A stretch of 64,000 nt of DNA from Helianthus annuus (Eukaryota > Streptophyta > Magnoliopsida > Asterales > Asteraceae), in contig NC_035436.2 of assembly GCF_002127325.2 (NCBI RefSeq), positions 23,264,383-23,328,382 of the forward strand, read 5' to 3'. Positions 10,829 to 20,812 of this stretch are shown here, piece by piece (position 1 is the stretch's first letter; each line of letters opens with the position of its first letter). The position numbers and the translations under genes were made by a program. The notes under the pieces were generated by a model. It ran no database searches. It was not told where the DNA came from and saw only the letters and a list, made by a program, of their open reading frames with translations.

Positions 10829-11722
10829 GGGAGAGGATCATGAGAAAACTAGATATAAATGAGAAAACTAGATATAAATGAGAAAACTAGAAAACTAACT
10901 AAAATCCACTAAAAAGGAGGGGGAGGGAGACTTTTAATGAAGGAGTGGGGACTTTTAATGAAGGAGGGGTAAAATTGGAAAAAAAATATATATAACTTTT
11001 CAAACATTTCCCATTTCTCCATACGTTATCATTTTAAAACAAAAATGGCACCATAAGATCACAGATTTTCTTATCTTTCATTCAAGTATATTCGAGCATA
11101 TTTTTTATGACATAAAAAAGACTTATGGTGTTTTCAACACTATTATTATAGTAGTGCACATGTGCAATATAACATGTACTACAATTGCATTACATGCTTA
11201 AAATTAGCTTTTTGAGTCTAGTTTAGCTTTTAGGGTTAGTTTTTTCGGAGGTTTAGGATTAGGATTAGGTTTTTGGGTGTGGGGGAGGGGGGTTTAGGTA
11301 TTTTTTTTTGTGGGGGGGGGGGGTTAGGTTTTTTTCAGGTTTATGTTTAGGGTTTAGTTTTAGGTTTTCGGGAGGGTGGGGGTGGGGGTGGAGGGTTAGG
11401 TTTTTGGGGGTGGGGGGTTAGGTTTTTGGTGGGAGGGTGAATTTAGGTTTTTGGGGGTGGGGGGTTAGGTTTTTGGGGGGTGGGGGGGTTAGGTTTTTGG
11501 GGGGTGTCGGTGGGGGGTGAGTTAAATGGTTTAGGCTTTCCGTATTAGTGCACATGTGCAGTACAACAAAAAAAAATTTTTTTTTTTTGAAAATTTTTTT
11601 CCATACATAAAAAGTATCTATTTTTCTTTAAAAAATTGTAAAAAAAAATTGGTATTTTTTTAGGTTTTTCTAGTTAGTTTTTGGATTTCTCATTTAAACT
11701 AGTTTTCTCATGATCCATCCCC
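10829..11722. mobile_element. (TA)n-bounded element P (copy A)
   Basis: The left end is GGGAGAGGATCATGAGAAAA followed by CTAGATATAAATGAGAAAAC. The right end on the minus strand is GGGATGGATCATGAGAAAAC followed by TAGTTTAAATGAGAAATCC. (TA)n lies on both sides. The length is 894 bases in copy A and 590 in copy B (54,677-55,266). Copy B lacks part of the interior, including an AGTGCACATGTGCA palindrome and G-rich units. There is no coding capacity. Confidence 0.8.
11228..11520 (+). repeat. GGTTAGGTTTTTGGGGGTGG minisatellite, G-quadruplex prone
   Basis: About six to eight degenerate 20-base units, each with a G5-G8 run, lie inside element P. Copy B has fewer units (about 54,850-55,070). Such tracts are known to be able to form G-quadruplexes. 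The variable unit number is seen directly. Confidence 0.85.
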
Positions 11723-11738
11723 TATATATATATATATA

Positions 11739-12088
11739 GCCAGGATCATTTCAGAAGCATAAGTATTTACAGAACTCATAATAAACAATCTTTTTATTTA
11801 TATATTTTTGTGTTTAGGATAATTTTATTATTTATTATGTGTATTTTTACGATTACATACATGTTAAGAAAATTTTATCATTTTTATATGTAATTTTATA
11901 ATTACACATATGTAAACTAGTTTGTTATAGTTATGACACATATGTATAATTTTGGCAATTAAACATATGTAAACTACTATTAACATTTATGTAATCTAAG
12001 AAATACATATAATAGATGAGTTCATTTTATCATTAGGAGAGTTCTGAAAGTTCTGTAGTTATTTAAAGTTCTGAAATGAACTCAACCC
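11739..12088. mobile_element. (TA)n-bounded element Q1 (copy A)
   Basis: The left end is GCCAGGATCATTTCAGAAGC. The right end on the minus strand is GGGTTGAGTTCATTTCAGAA. The flanks are TATATA tracts, and the length is about 350 bases. The interior is AT-rich with CATATGTAAACTA and TTACATATATGTAA palindromes. Copy B is at 55,279-55,641. Confidence 0.7.
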
Positions 12089-12096
12089 TATATATA

Positions 12097-12302
12097 GTAC
12101 TAGTTCATATATGTTTAATTGCCAAAATTATATATTTGTGTCATAACTAATTACATATATGTAAAAAAACTAGTTTACATATGTGTAATTACATATAAAA
12201 AATGATAAAATTACTCTTAACATGTATGTAATTATAAAAATACAAATAATAAATGATAAAATTATCCTAAACATAAAAATATATATAAAAAAAGATTGTT
12301 AT
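12097..12302 (-). mobile_element. Inverted, truncated second copy of element Q (Q2)
   Basis: The reverse complement of this segment matches the left part of Q1 (11,785-11,990), including GTTTAGGATAATTTTAT, CATACATGTTAAGA and TTTTGGCAATTAAACATAT. Q1 and Q2 therefore form inverted arms of about 205 bases. Q2 stops exactly where the copia LTR candidate begins, which suggests the copia element inserted into Q2. The arrangement is kept in copy B at 55,650-55,855. Confidence 0.65.
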
Positions 12303-13005
12303 TGATACAGTTTGTGGATGCGACTCGCTCGGTTCGACAACATTACCAAGTGAACACCGAAACCCGATATCCTATGTCGTGTCTCGGTACGTAATCAACT
12401 GTGTCTGCAAGTTCTGCATATTCTGCTGGTTGTTGAAATATCTTTCTGTTGCTGCTGTTTCTTTATACTCTGAAAATTGTGGCCATTGACGAAAAACCAG
12501 CACATTGCCTGCATGACGAAAAACCTGCTATGTATGCTGTTGATGAAAAACTGATAAGCCTGCATGACGAAAAACCTCCTATGTATGTTGTGGATGAAAA
12601 ACCTGCACATGCTCCTGACGAAAAAACCTACACGCTCATGTATGACGAAAAACCTCATAAACATAAGGTTTTCGTCGTGTTGGTATTTCGTGGGAGTCTT
12701 TCGTCGCTGCAGGATGTTTGTCGAGGTAATTCGTCGCTGAAGGTCCTTCGTCGACCTGCAGCCTATATATATATGCACAGAAGCCAGAAGCCAGAAAGGA
12801 GAACAAAAGCACAAGAAAGCACACACCAGAGACCACAAGAACGAGAGAACAGTGAGTTTGTGAGACTCTTGTAAACAGTGTACTAAAACTTTGCTGATCT
12901 ATAATATACAAGTGAACTTTAAACTGTGAATTTGTGTGCTTTTCTGTTCTGGATCTCGGTTTGCTTACCCGGTTGGATTCCGCACAACCGGGTTTGTTCG
13001 TATCA
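12303..13005 (+). mobile_element. Candidate 5' LTR of a copia element (copy A)
   Basis: The segment starts TGATACAGTTTGTGG and ends GGTTTGTTCGTATCA, so it has a TGATAC/GTATCA terminal inverted repeat. A TATATATATA box lies at 12,764-12,774. The U3-like part carries about seven GACGAAAAACC motifs followed by inverted TTCGTCG motifs. It lies directly upstream of a copia gag gene. No iMet-type primer site is seen after it, and the partner LTR is outside the window, so the borders are tentative. Copy B is at 55,856-56,561. Confidence 0.45.
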
Positions 13006-13842
13006 CAAGGATTAGGCGACTAGATCCTCCGCTAGTGGACAACTCTCTTCCTTGTTAAAACCGACTCGTTTTCTTGTGATTTCGAAGATTTTCGTGTATT
13101 TTTAGAAATTCTTCTTGAGTTTTAATGTTTTGGAAGTCATATTTTCTGGAAAAATAGTTTGAGATCCTTGAAAATCTTGGTATTTTGCTTTTTAGTTTGA
13201 TCAAAAACCTTGTTAAATTCATGTTTACATGTTAAGGTTGGGTTTTTATTTAACTTTTGTGCAAAATTGTAGTTCAGAAATATCTACGGTGACCGGAAAA
13301 CTCATAGTGTTCTTCATATATTCAAAAAGTTCATATTGTTCTTCAAAATATAACCTGCTTTTGATCTTGGTTAAATTATTGTTGAAGTGTTAAGGATTAT
13401 AATATAATTGTTTGACAATCTTGACACAAGGCATAATGTATGGTTGGTAAGTCAGTGACATGGGTCTTTGAAAAGGTATGGGCAAGGTATGGTTGTTTGA
13501 CTATTGTGTTCAACAACTTTAAGAAGAAAAGATCTATCTTTTTTTTTTTGAAAATATCTCACCAACTTTGTGCACATTAGTCAACGAAAAACCTTTTCTT
13601 TATTTGATTTGTCTTTGACGAAAAACCTATTTTTCGTCACAATTGGTCTAGACGAAAAACCTTATTTTTTCGTCACTTTGTCTTTTACGAAAAAAACTAG
13701 TATTTCGTCAGTTAAGGTCTTTCGCCAAGAACCAAATTTTTCGTGGGTCACTCTTGTCATTTTTTTAACAGAAGCTTTCAAAAATTGTCTTCACGAATTG
13801 TTTTAAGTGATTTAAGCAGGTATTCATTATTATATATCCAAA
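13006..13842 (+). other. Leader of the copia gag locus with GACGAAAAACC motifs (copy A)
   Basis: This is an untranslated region between the LTR candidate and the gag start. At 13,575-13,745 the GACGAAAAACC motif of the LTR recurs four to five times and is interleaved with its inverse, TTTTTCGTCA. No gene is seen. The equivalent leader in copy B is 56,562-57,396. Confidence 0.6.
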
Positions 13843-14341
13843 ATGAGTTCAGATTGGTGGGGTATTCCATCCAATACGGAGAGCAAGTATAGAAGCATGG
13901 GTTTATCACCATCATGGGCCGAATCTCCCACACCCGCATCTTCGTCTATTCCATCTCAAACGAATCAAATTTCGACAAGTCAATGGGCATTCGTTTCAAA
14001 TCAAAATCAAAGTATTCAAAGTATACTTTTAAGCGAAAGTGAAACCGGAAGCCTTAATCGTCCACCGAAGCTAATGCACATGAATGAATATCCTGGATGG
14101 GAAGAAAGATTCCATACGTGTGTTCTTGGGCAAAACACGGAATTGTGGTTATGTTTTACTACAGATTTCGATCAAGCACTTGAGGTTGCCGCTTCAACTG
14201 CCGCGACATTTGCAGATCTTACGGCAGACGAGAAAAAGGCATATGATTTAGAAAAGAATGCATATTCTATTCTAACTCAAGCGTTGAGAAAGGATATATA
14301 TCATCAGTTTGTCAGCTTCAAGACGTCAAAGCGGTTAGGGG
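13843..14341 (+). pseudogene. Copia gag, N-terminal part, broken by a solo LTR (copy A)
   Basis: The frame opens with ATG at 13,843 (MSSDWWGIPSNTES). It encodes a UBN2-like capsid region with PPKLMHMNEYPGWEERF and, later, YSILTQALRKDIYHQFVSF, typical of copia gag in which the protein packages element RNA into cytoplasmic particles. At 14,342 a solo LTR interrupts the frame. The capsid continues at 17,278 (WDVLKTRGLGNEA) once the 5-base target duplication is allowed for. The nominal ORF runs to 14,397 only by reading into the LTR. In copy B the fifth codon after ATG (57,412-57,414) is TGA. Confidence 0.8.
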
Positions 14342-17277
14342 TGTCACACCCCCAAAATCCACCATGCATAGTATCACCACTTGGAGGCGTGACATGACCA
14401 GGATCGAGCCACCAATCATATTGAACAACTTAATTAAGTAAATAAAATCATCCATAATACAATTGGTGACCAAAGCAATGTAACTAAGTTCAAATTAAAC
14501 AGCGGAAGCATAAACGTAAATCCAAAAACATAAGTCCATAGTTTATAAGTTTAAAGTCCAAAGCAAAAGTTTAATAAGTTCATAAGGATTTAAATATTAA
14601 GCACGGAACATAACAGTCCGTATCCCACAACAACTCCTTCCTCGTGCAAGCTCCAAGCATTTAACGACCTGCAAGGCATGTAACAACGAGTCAACAACAA
14701 AGTTTAGTGAGTTCACAGTTGGTTGATTAGTTTTAAGTTGTTTCTGAAAACGTGGTTTGTCTTTCGTTGGCGTAATTGCCATGGGGGTTACCCCGTAGTT
14801 GAAAGCATGATTAACCAGTTCATTCTTTATTACCTAAACCATATCCATGATCAGTGGGGGCTTCCCCATGTGAACCATTAGACCGTACCATATCGACTAC
14901 TAATGCAAATAAGTTGTGCCCCACATCAGTGTCTATCATCACTAACAGTTTGCCATAGTCCATTAGTACACGCCCGTCCGACTGGCACGATGTGAGGTTT
15001 GTTAAACCTAATAGCGCTATTAACTAATGACCCGCTCGCCATTAGCCTCGGCGATTAAGTCGATATAAATTGAGGGACTTCATGATAGAGTTTTGTCTAG
15101 TAAGTTTTAAGGTTATTGTCCTACCCAAGTAGGAGGAATGTACATATTCTACCCAAAGAGAATACGCATGATTAATATTGGCATCCTACCTATGGAGGAT
15201 GGTCGTACATATCCTACCAAGGAGGATATATAGATCTCGTTTTAAATTCTTTAACCCATTCCCAACCACCGGGAATCCCATGCCTTAGAAAGTGTGTGAA
15301 CTCACCTCGGTTTGCTCGTTTAGATTCTCAAATATAGCTAACGGTCAAAGTCAGTCAATCACGTCCTAGTAGGATTACTACTTAGTTTATTAGTGACTTC
15401 AAATAAGCACAAAGTTCCTACACGTGTCTATCACATAACAAGCATCACATCAACAGTTCATACTCATATCAACATTCCACCTATAGCTACTCAAGAACAT
15501 GCATACGATATTGCACATATTACTTTCATTGATATATGACATGTTAGATCATCCTCAAATAATATACTCGACATTTAGACACGCGAATTACTACTTCTGT
15601 CATTTCAACTTAAATATCCAAAACTGGGCTGTTTTCGGGCATTTTAATAAAATAGTTAACTTGTTCCAAAAATTCCCAACTTTTTACAGAAAGCTTTAAA
15701 CGATCCAAATGTTATTGTGTAAAAATCTCCGGATCCAATTAATCACTAATATTTTATAAAAATTCATTTTCCGGACTACAATCAGATTCATCTTTTTCTG
15801 ATTGCAGTCCACGGAATAATTTATTAAAAATTCATCGTAAGTCCGATTTAAGAAATCCAGTGGGACAATTACTATGACATCAATGTCCATCTACGGTACC
15901 AATTTCATGACCTAGTTCTACCCAGGTTTCAAGTTATGATGAAGAATATAACACATATTTTCAGCAGCAAAAATGCAGCTTTAGCTGCTGTTACAAAACG
16001 ACACTTTAAAAATAGTAAACGAAGTCCAAAAATTATGATTCCAGTGCCATAAAACCGTATTTCATAATACATAAATCTAGGCTTCAGAAAATACAGTTTT
16101 CGTGTTATTAAGGTCCTGTTACAGCCAACTAAAGTTGGCTGTAATCACCAATCAGACTCCTGTTTTCAGCTTTTAGCTTTCTAACTCGTGTTCGATCAAT
16201 TCCGTTAACATGTTTAGTGATCGACAACAACATCAAACATCAATATTAACAAGCAAATCACCAGATAATCAACAAGAATCAAAACAACTTCATATTAACA
16301 TCATGTTTTCATCTTACTTCATCATCATGTTACTTTATAGTCAAGACTTTGTTTATGACCCTATAGTGTTCATGGATTCTCATCATCAAATAACTATTAA
16401 CCACTTAAATAACATGAAAAATGAACGGATCTAAGTTCTTACCACTAGCTCAAGGCTAGGGGAGTTCGAGTGTAGAAAAGTGATGGTTAATAGCAAACGA
16501 AGAAGGTCCTTCCACTTCCGAGAGCACCAAGCTTCGTTATGCACCTTGTAGCACCTTTGTATGGCCTTGGAAAGCTTGCAAGTGACCAAGTGATGGTGGT
16601 GGTGGTGCCACTAGGGGCGGCCGAGATCAAGAAGAGAGGAAGGAGAGTGTTTGAGTGAAGTGTGTGTTGAGTAGTGAGAGAAGGGTAGACCTGTGGGTAA
16701 TATTTATAGACTCCATCTTACCATTGTCTTATGGGTAACATGTCTCTAATCTAGCAACATGATCAAATTAAATAATGAAAGAAATCAAAGGGGTGTCCTT
16801 CTTATCTCCTAACGAGTTTGGGGGGGGGTTGGTTTAGTTAGGTTTCAACTAGTTAGTTGGTGATCTCAGTTGAAATCAAATGTTAAGTTAATGCTTTATG
16901 TGTGTTACGTAATATATAGTGTGTTAGGGTGTTCGGGGACCCTAACTAGCTCAGAAAAACAATAACAATGTGTTTGACAATATTTTTGTGTTTCGGGTAA
17001 AGTCCGGTTGTTCGGTTCGGTGTTGTTCCGTTAAAGTGCTTAATTACTTCGTAACGTGTCTGTTATGTATATTTTTGTAACACTTTTAATTTATAACACT
17101 TAGGAAAACACACAGGACCATTTAGTAACTTTTCTGTACACTACTAGTATGTTAACAAGCACATGTAAGTATAACACAGAAATCAGAAAGCAGTTAAATG
17201 ATTTAGCACAGTCATTAAGCACTTTAATTATCATTAATAAATTGTACGTAATACATGTAATTTTGAGGGTTGTCACA
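14342..17277. mobile_element. Solo LTR inserted in copia gag (copy A)
   Basis: It is 2,936 bases, beginning TGTCACACCCCCAAAATCC and ending TTTTGAGGGTTGTCACA. The right flank is ATGGG (17,278-17,282). The left flank is AGGGG (14,337-14,341), best read as the target duplication with one substitution, because the capsid frame is continuous across the site only if the target was ATGGG. It is related to but distinct from the solo LTR at 5,337-8,399. No internal region is present. Copy B has the same insertion at 57,896-60,834, with left flank AGGAG. Confidence 0.8.
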
Positions 17278-18312
17278 ATGGGATGTATTGAAGACGAGAG
17301 GTCTAGGAAATGAAGCGTCACGCAAATTGCGACATGATCTACTCAAGAAGGAGTTTGATGGCTTCACATGTATGGAAAGGGAGTCTTTGGGAGACTTGAC
17401 AAGTCGATTTTATCACTTGTTGATTGAGTTAAATAACTTTGGGGTAGTAGTGACTCTAGAAGAAGTTGTCATCAAGTTTGTCGATGCATTACCAGCTCAA
17501 TGGAATGGTTTCTTGGAAATCTTGAAATACAATGGCACTTTGGCTAAGACAAACATAAATGGGAACCAGAATCCGTTCAGGAATCAAGGCAATCAAGGCA
17601 ACCAGCAAAATCAGAATCAAAACAGGAATAACGAGCGTACGTTGATGCCTGTGAACAATCCAAATCAAGCAGGAGCATCAAATGCCAATCAGGCTCTTGT
17701 GGTACAAGTCGATGAAGGTTGTGACTGGTCGATTCAGTTGGGAAGTGATGTTCAAGATGGAACAACTTGTTTTGTTGCGGTTGTCAAGGATCTGAAACAC
17801 ACCAGTGGTGGAGAATCTTCCGCCAGTGGTGGAGAATCATCTGAAGATGAAGATAGTTCTGGTTACAGTTGAAGATGAAGAATCCTCAACTTCAGGCGAT
17901 GATCATTTGGATGAAACGTCAAGTGTGTCTGTCGATGCAAATGTTGATGACTTGTTGGGAGAAGCTGCAACAGGGAATGACAGAAGATCAATTCTGGTGG
18001 ATAAAGCTGCTTATTCTTCTTTGTCTATTCATTCAGCCTTTATGGCTAATGTGGGCGGTTCATCAAACATTAATCTGACACACGAAGATTATCAGCAGAT
18101 TGATAAGGAGGAAATGGATATGATGGACATCAAATGGGCTTTCGCTAGTGCTGTTAGGCGAGCTAAAGACTTCATGGAAAGGACTGGTAGAACCAGCTTG
18201 GAAAGAAAGAAAGATAGCAAGTATGGATTCGATAAACAATCAGTCAAGTGCTTCAATTATGGTGAACGAGGTCACTTCAAGAGAGAATGTACAAAGCCAG
18301 CTCAACATGGGA
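17278..18312 (+). pseudogene. Copia gag, C-terminal part, deleted and frameshifted (copy A)
   Basis: From 17,278 the capsid continues (LRHDLLKKEFDGFTCMERES, then LTSRFYHLL). After 17,558 the sequence jumps to a Gln/Asn-rich stretch (NPFRNQGNQGNQQNQNQNRN). Copy B shows that 734 bases (61,119-61,852) are missing here, with ATG as microhomology. A frameshift near 17,865 separates the SGGESSEDEDSSGYS end from a second frame that resumes with DEESSTSGDDHLDETSSVS. The 748-bp duplication junction of copy B is also present (about 18,066). A CCHC knuckle (CFNYGERGHFKREC, 18,250-18,291) closes the segment. Confidence 0.8.
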
Positions 18313-18653
18313 ACAAGATGAACCTCGGATACAAGTTGCAAATAAACGAGTTTGCTACCAAGTTGCGAATAAACGAGTTTGCTACCAAGACTCACCATGA
18401 GTTTAGGAAAACCCATGCCGACTCCAAGGGTGGCCACTTCATTGCTTTTCACGGGATTCGTAAGACCAACTTGAGTTCCAGTTATAATGATATCGATATA
18501 AATGCTATTCCACCGAGGATGGATTGGAGGGAACATATCGCTGTCACCCGTGTGAAAAATCAAGGACAATGCGGTAACACGTTTTGTCTCATTTACATAC
18601 AAGTTAGTCTTTTGGGGTGGGCCCTCTCCCAAGTTTGTGAGAGAAGAGGGTAA
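17805..18653 (+). CDS. Chimeric ORF: copia gag CCHC tail fused in frame to a cysteine protease
   Basis: An uninterrupted 282-codon frame. The first 170 or so residues are the gag acidic linker (EDEESSTSGDDHLDETSS), a helical MDMMDIKWAFASAVRRAKDF segment and the CCHC zinc knuckle. From 18,313 it continues without break into the prodomain end and mature start of a papain-like protease (GYKLQINEFATK, then PPRMDWREHIAVTRVKNQGQ). The protease exon should be spliced at 18,573, so the last 27 codons are intron read-through. A 27-base tandem duplication doubles an INEFATK block. The ORF has no obvious promoter and its first ATG is arbitrary. It is a fusion produced by a rearrangement, and whether it is expressed is unknown. 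Confidence 0.55.
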   Translation: MVENLPPVVENHLKMKIVLVTVEDEESSTSGDDHLDETSSVSVDANVDDLLGEAATGNDRRSILVDKAAYSSLSIHSAFMANVGGSSNINLTHEDYQQIDKEEMDMMDIKWAFASAVRRAKDFMERTGRTSLERKKDSKYGFDKQSVKCFNYGERGHFKRECTKPAQHGNKMNLGYKLQINEFATKLRINEFATKTHHEFRKTHADSKGGHFIAFHGIRKTNLSSSYNDIDINAIPPRMDWREHIAVTRVKNQGQCGNTFCLIYIQVSLLGWALSQVCERRG

Positions 18654-18749
18654 ATTTAACACCACCCTTTGTCTCTATAACTAAGGTTGGTTAATTACAT
18701 ATTTATATTGAAATTAATACATAAAATAGTAACTTTAGATTACCCTTGT

Positions 18750-19150
18750 AGTGATATGATCCTGTAACCATATTTAACACAAACAATTATCTATATATTC
18801 AAAACACTAACGTTATATTCTTCTAATCAACCAACCAATGGGGTGATGGTCCATTGACAAAGACAAAGTCTTTAAACACATGTGTTTAGAAAGGGAAAGT
18901 CTTGGATTCAAGTCCCACAGACAACAGAGATTAAAAAAATTGCAGTTCAAAAACAAATATTTTTGTAACCATATTTTAACACAAACAATTATCTATATAT
19001 TCAATAATGTTATATTTTTGTAACCATAAACAATTATCTATAGTCAAATTGATAATGTTATATATATCTTTTTAACCATATATAACACAAACAATTATCT
19101 ATATTCAAAACAATGATGTTATATTTTTGTAACCATATTTAGCACACATA
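18750..19150 (+). repeat. Degenerate ~60-bp tandem repeat in protease intron 1
   Basis: About four units of the type GTAACCATATTTAACACAAA, then CAATTATCTATATATTCAA and GTTATATTTTT. The first and second units are separated by the SINE-like insertion at 18,832-18,945. Confidence 0.75.
18832..18945 (+). mobile_element. Possible tRNA-derived SINE-like insertion
   Basis: An approximately 110-base segment splits the intronic repeat. It contains GGGTGATGGTCC (loosely A-box-like) and GGATTCAAGTCCCAC (B-box-like), the pol III promoter pair of tRNA-derived SINEs, and ends in an A-rich tail. The A box is poor, so this is tentative. Confidence 0.3.
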
Positions 19151-20231
19151 GTTACAAATAATTTTGGTGTCGAGTTTACAGGAAGTTGTTTCGCATTTGC
19201 TGCAGTGGGTGCAATTGAAGGAATAAACGCCATCAGAACAGGTCAACTCTTATCATTATGAGAACAACAACTTCTTGATTGTGATTGGAGCGACAGAACC
19301 TTCCATTGCGACGGAGGGCAGGTCTGTGGCGTATTTACTTTCGTCAAAGAGCATGGAGGTATAGCTACAGATGAATTCTACCCTTATGTAGATAAAAGGG
19401 AAATATGCCATACATCTAAGGTACAAACAAAACTAATGAATATAGTATAGATAACTAGATTACAATCCTTGTTATATCAAGTACAAACAGCTTTTAACAT
19501 ACGAATTGTACAAATAATTATAGCAATTATGTTCGAACCACTGTAAGTATTATTACACTACCCTGTTGAAGTAGCGTAAATGCATAATAATAAATGCTAT
19601 AGTTCATTTTGTTGAAGTGTAATACTTATTACTCTACAACAGATGAACTAGAGTAATATTAGCGCTACTTTAAAACTGTACCGTAATAGTAATTCTTCTA
19701 GTTGAACATACGTACTTTAGTTTTTTGTATCATTCGCATGTTAAAAACTATTTGTATTTGATTCTAACAATCTGTGTTTTGAAACCAGTATGGTCATCAC
19801 TCGGTAACTGTTGATGGAACCAAGTAATTGTCAGAACACGATGAAGAAGCGCTATTGAAAGCAGTGGCACATCTGCCTGTAACTTTTCAAATGGATCCTG
19901 GCGGTGACGGTTTCATGTTCTACAAAGAGGTAACATTTCAATCACGCATCGTTCATTTGTTATCGATATGTTGTTTAATAGTTCATGGTGTTTAGGGAAT
20001 TTTTAGTGGACCATGTGGAATGGAGCTGATGCACGCGATGTTGATAGTTGGATACGATCAGGTCCTGACGGAACCAAGTACTGGATTGTTAAGAACTCGT
20101 GGGGCGAAGGATGGGGAGAGAAGGGATATATTCGTATGCTGCGCGGTACGAGTATCCAAGGAGTTTGCAACATGTATGGGCATAGTAATTTCCCTCTTAA
20201 ATCTCCCGAAACTAAAAATGTTGAACTCTAG

Positions 20232-20632
20232 AATACAATTTTAATTATGTTCACTCTTCATTTTATATGTAACCATCCGAGAGAGAAAACATGTCTAATG
20301 AGATTTTTTTTTGTTACTTTATGTTTCGATTATGAGATTTATTTTCTTGATAGATTATATAACATGAAGAATACACATAACAGACGGTTCACAAGCATAA
20401 ACGAACGAACACGCATGAATATAAGCGAATAAGCGTAAACAAAAACAAACAAGCACCAATTAAAAAAAGACGAAATTGGATTTTAATAATCTCACCTAGA
20501 GGTGGTTGGCCATTGGCACTATCACCATTGAATATTACCACTAGCAGTCCCACCCTTTAAGTATTTTTTTTCTCACTGCATCTCCATTGTAAACAAATTT
20601 AACATAGTTAAGTTTTTTTTTCCGAATTCCGA
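20232..20632. other. Intergenic stretch after the protease pseudogene
   Basis: AT-rich sequence with short AACGAACAAGC-like runs near 20,390-20,450. I see no gene or clear repeat. Confidence 0.5.
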
Positions 20633-20787
20633 GGATATGAGTTGATTGATGTAAAACTTACCTCGAAACGGTGTTCCAAATGAGGGAAACGATGCTTCAA
20701 TTCGGGTGTTTAAACTTCCAATTGATAAAATTTAAGTCGTTTGGAGCACCGTTTCGAGATAAGTTCTACATCAATCAACTTGTATCC
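20633..20787. repeat. Hairpin-forming inverted repeat, ~48-base arms
   Basis: The left arm (20,633-20,680) includes GTTGATTGATGTA and CTCGAAACGGTG. The right arm (20,740-20,787) is its reverse complement with about six mismatches. The loop is about 59 bases. It could be a small MITE, a folded transposon relic, or a source of hairpin RNA. Confidence 0.8.
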
Positions 20788-20812
20788 TGTTCTAATCAAA
20801 TGCCCTAAAACA

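Larger units (their letters stand above)
18313..20231 (+). pseudogene. Papain-like (C1A) cysteine protease pseudogene, 5'-truncated
   Basis: Four exons with good borders: 18,313-18,573, 19,182-19,420, 19,789-19,929 and 19,996-20,231. They encode the end of the I29 inhibitor prodomain, PPRMDWREH, the active-site block QGQCG|SCFAFAAVGAIEG (Gln and Cys present, split by intron 1), the HAMLIVGYD histidine block, and the asparagine block [20 protein letters not shown]. The enzyme family digests proteins in vacuole or apoplast. Breaks are TGA at 19,259-19,261, TAA at 19,825-19,827 and a one-base deletion at about 20,061. The signal peptide and most of the prodomain are missing because the sequence is joined to gag at 18,313. 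It resembles SAG12/vignain-type plant enzymes, but the subfamily is not certain. Confidence 0.88.

Noticed and set aside
11739..12302. A CRISPR-like repeat-spacer pattern in the palindrome-rich AT DNA
   Set aside because: Palindromes are irregularly spaced with no constant repeat or spacer length, and the organism is a plant.
12395..12874. Frames with repeated DEKPA or RFFVMQA units, resembling a repeat protein
   Set aside because: They arise from the GACGAAAAACC motif array in the LTR candidate and are not maintained as single frames in copy B.
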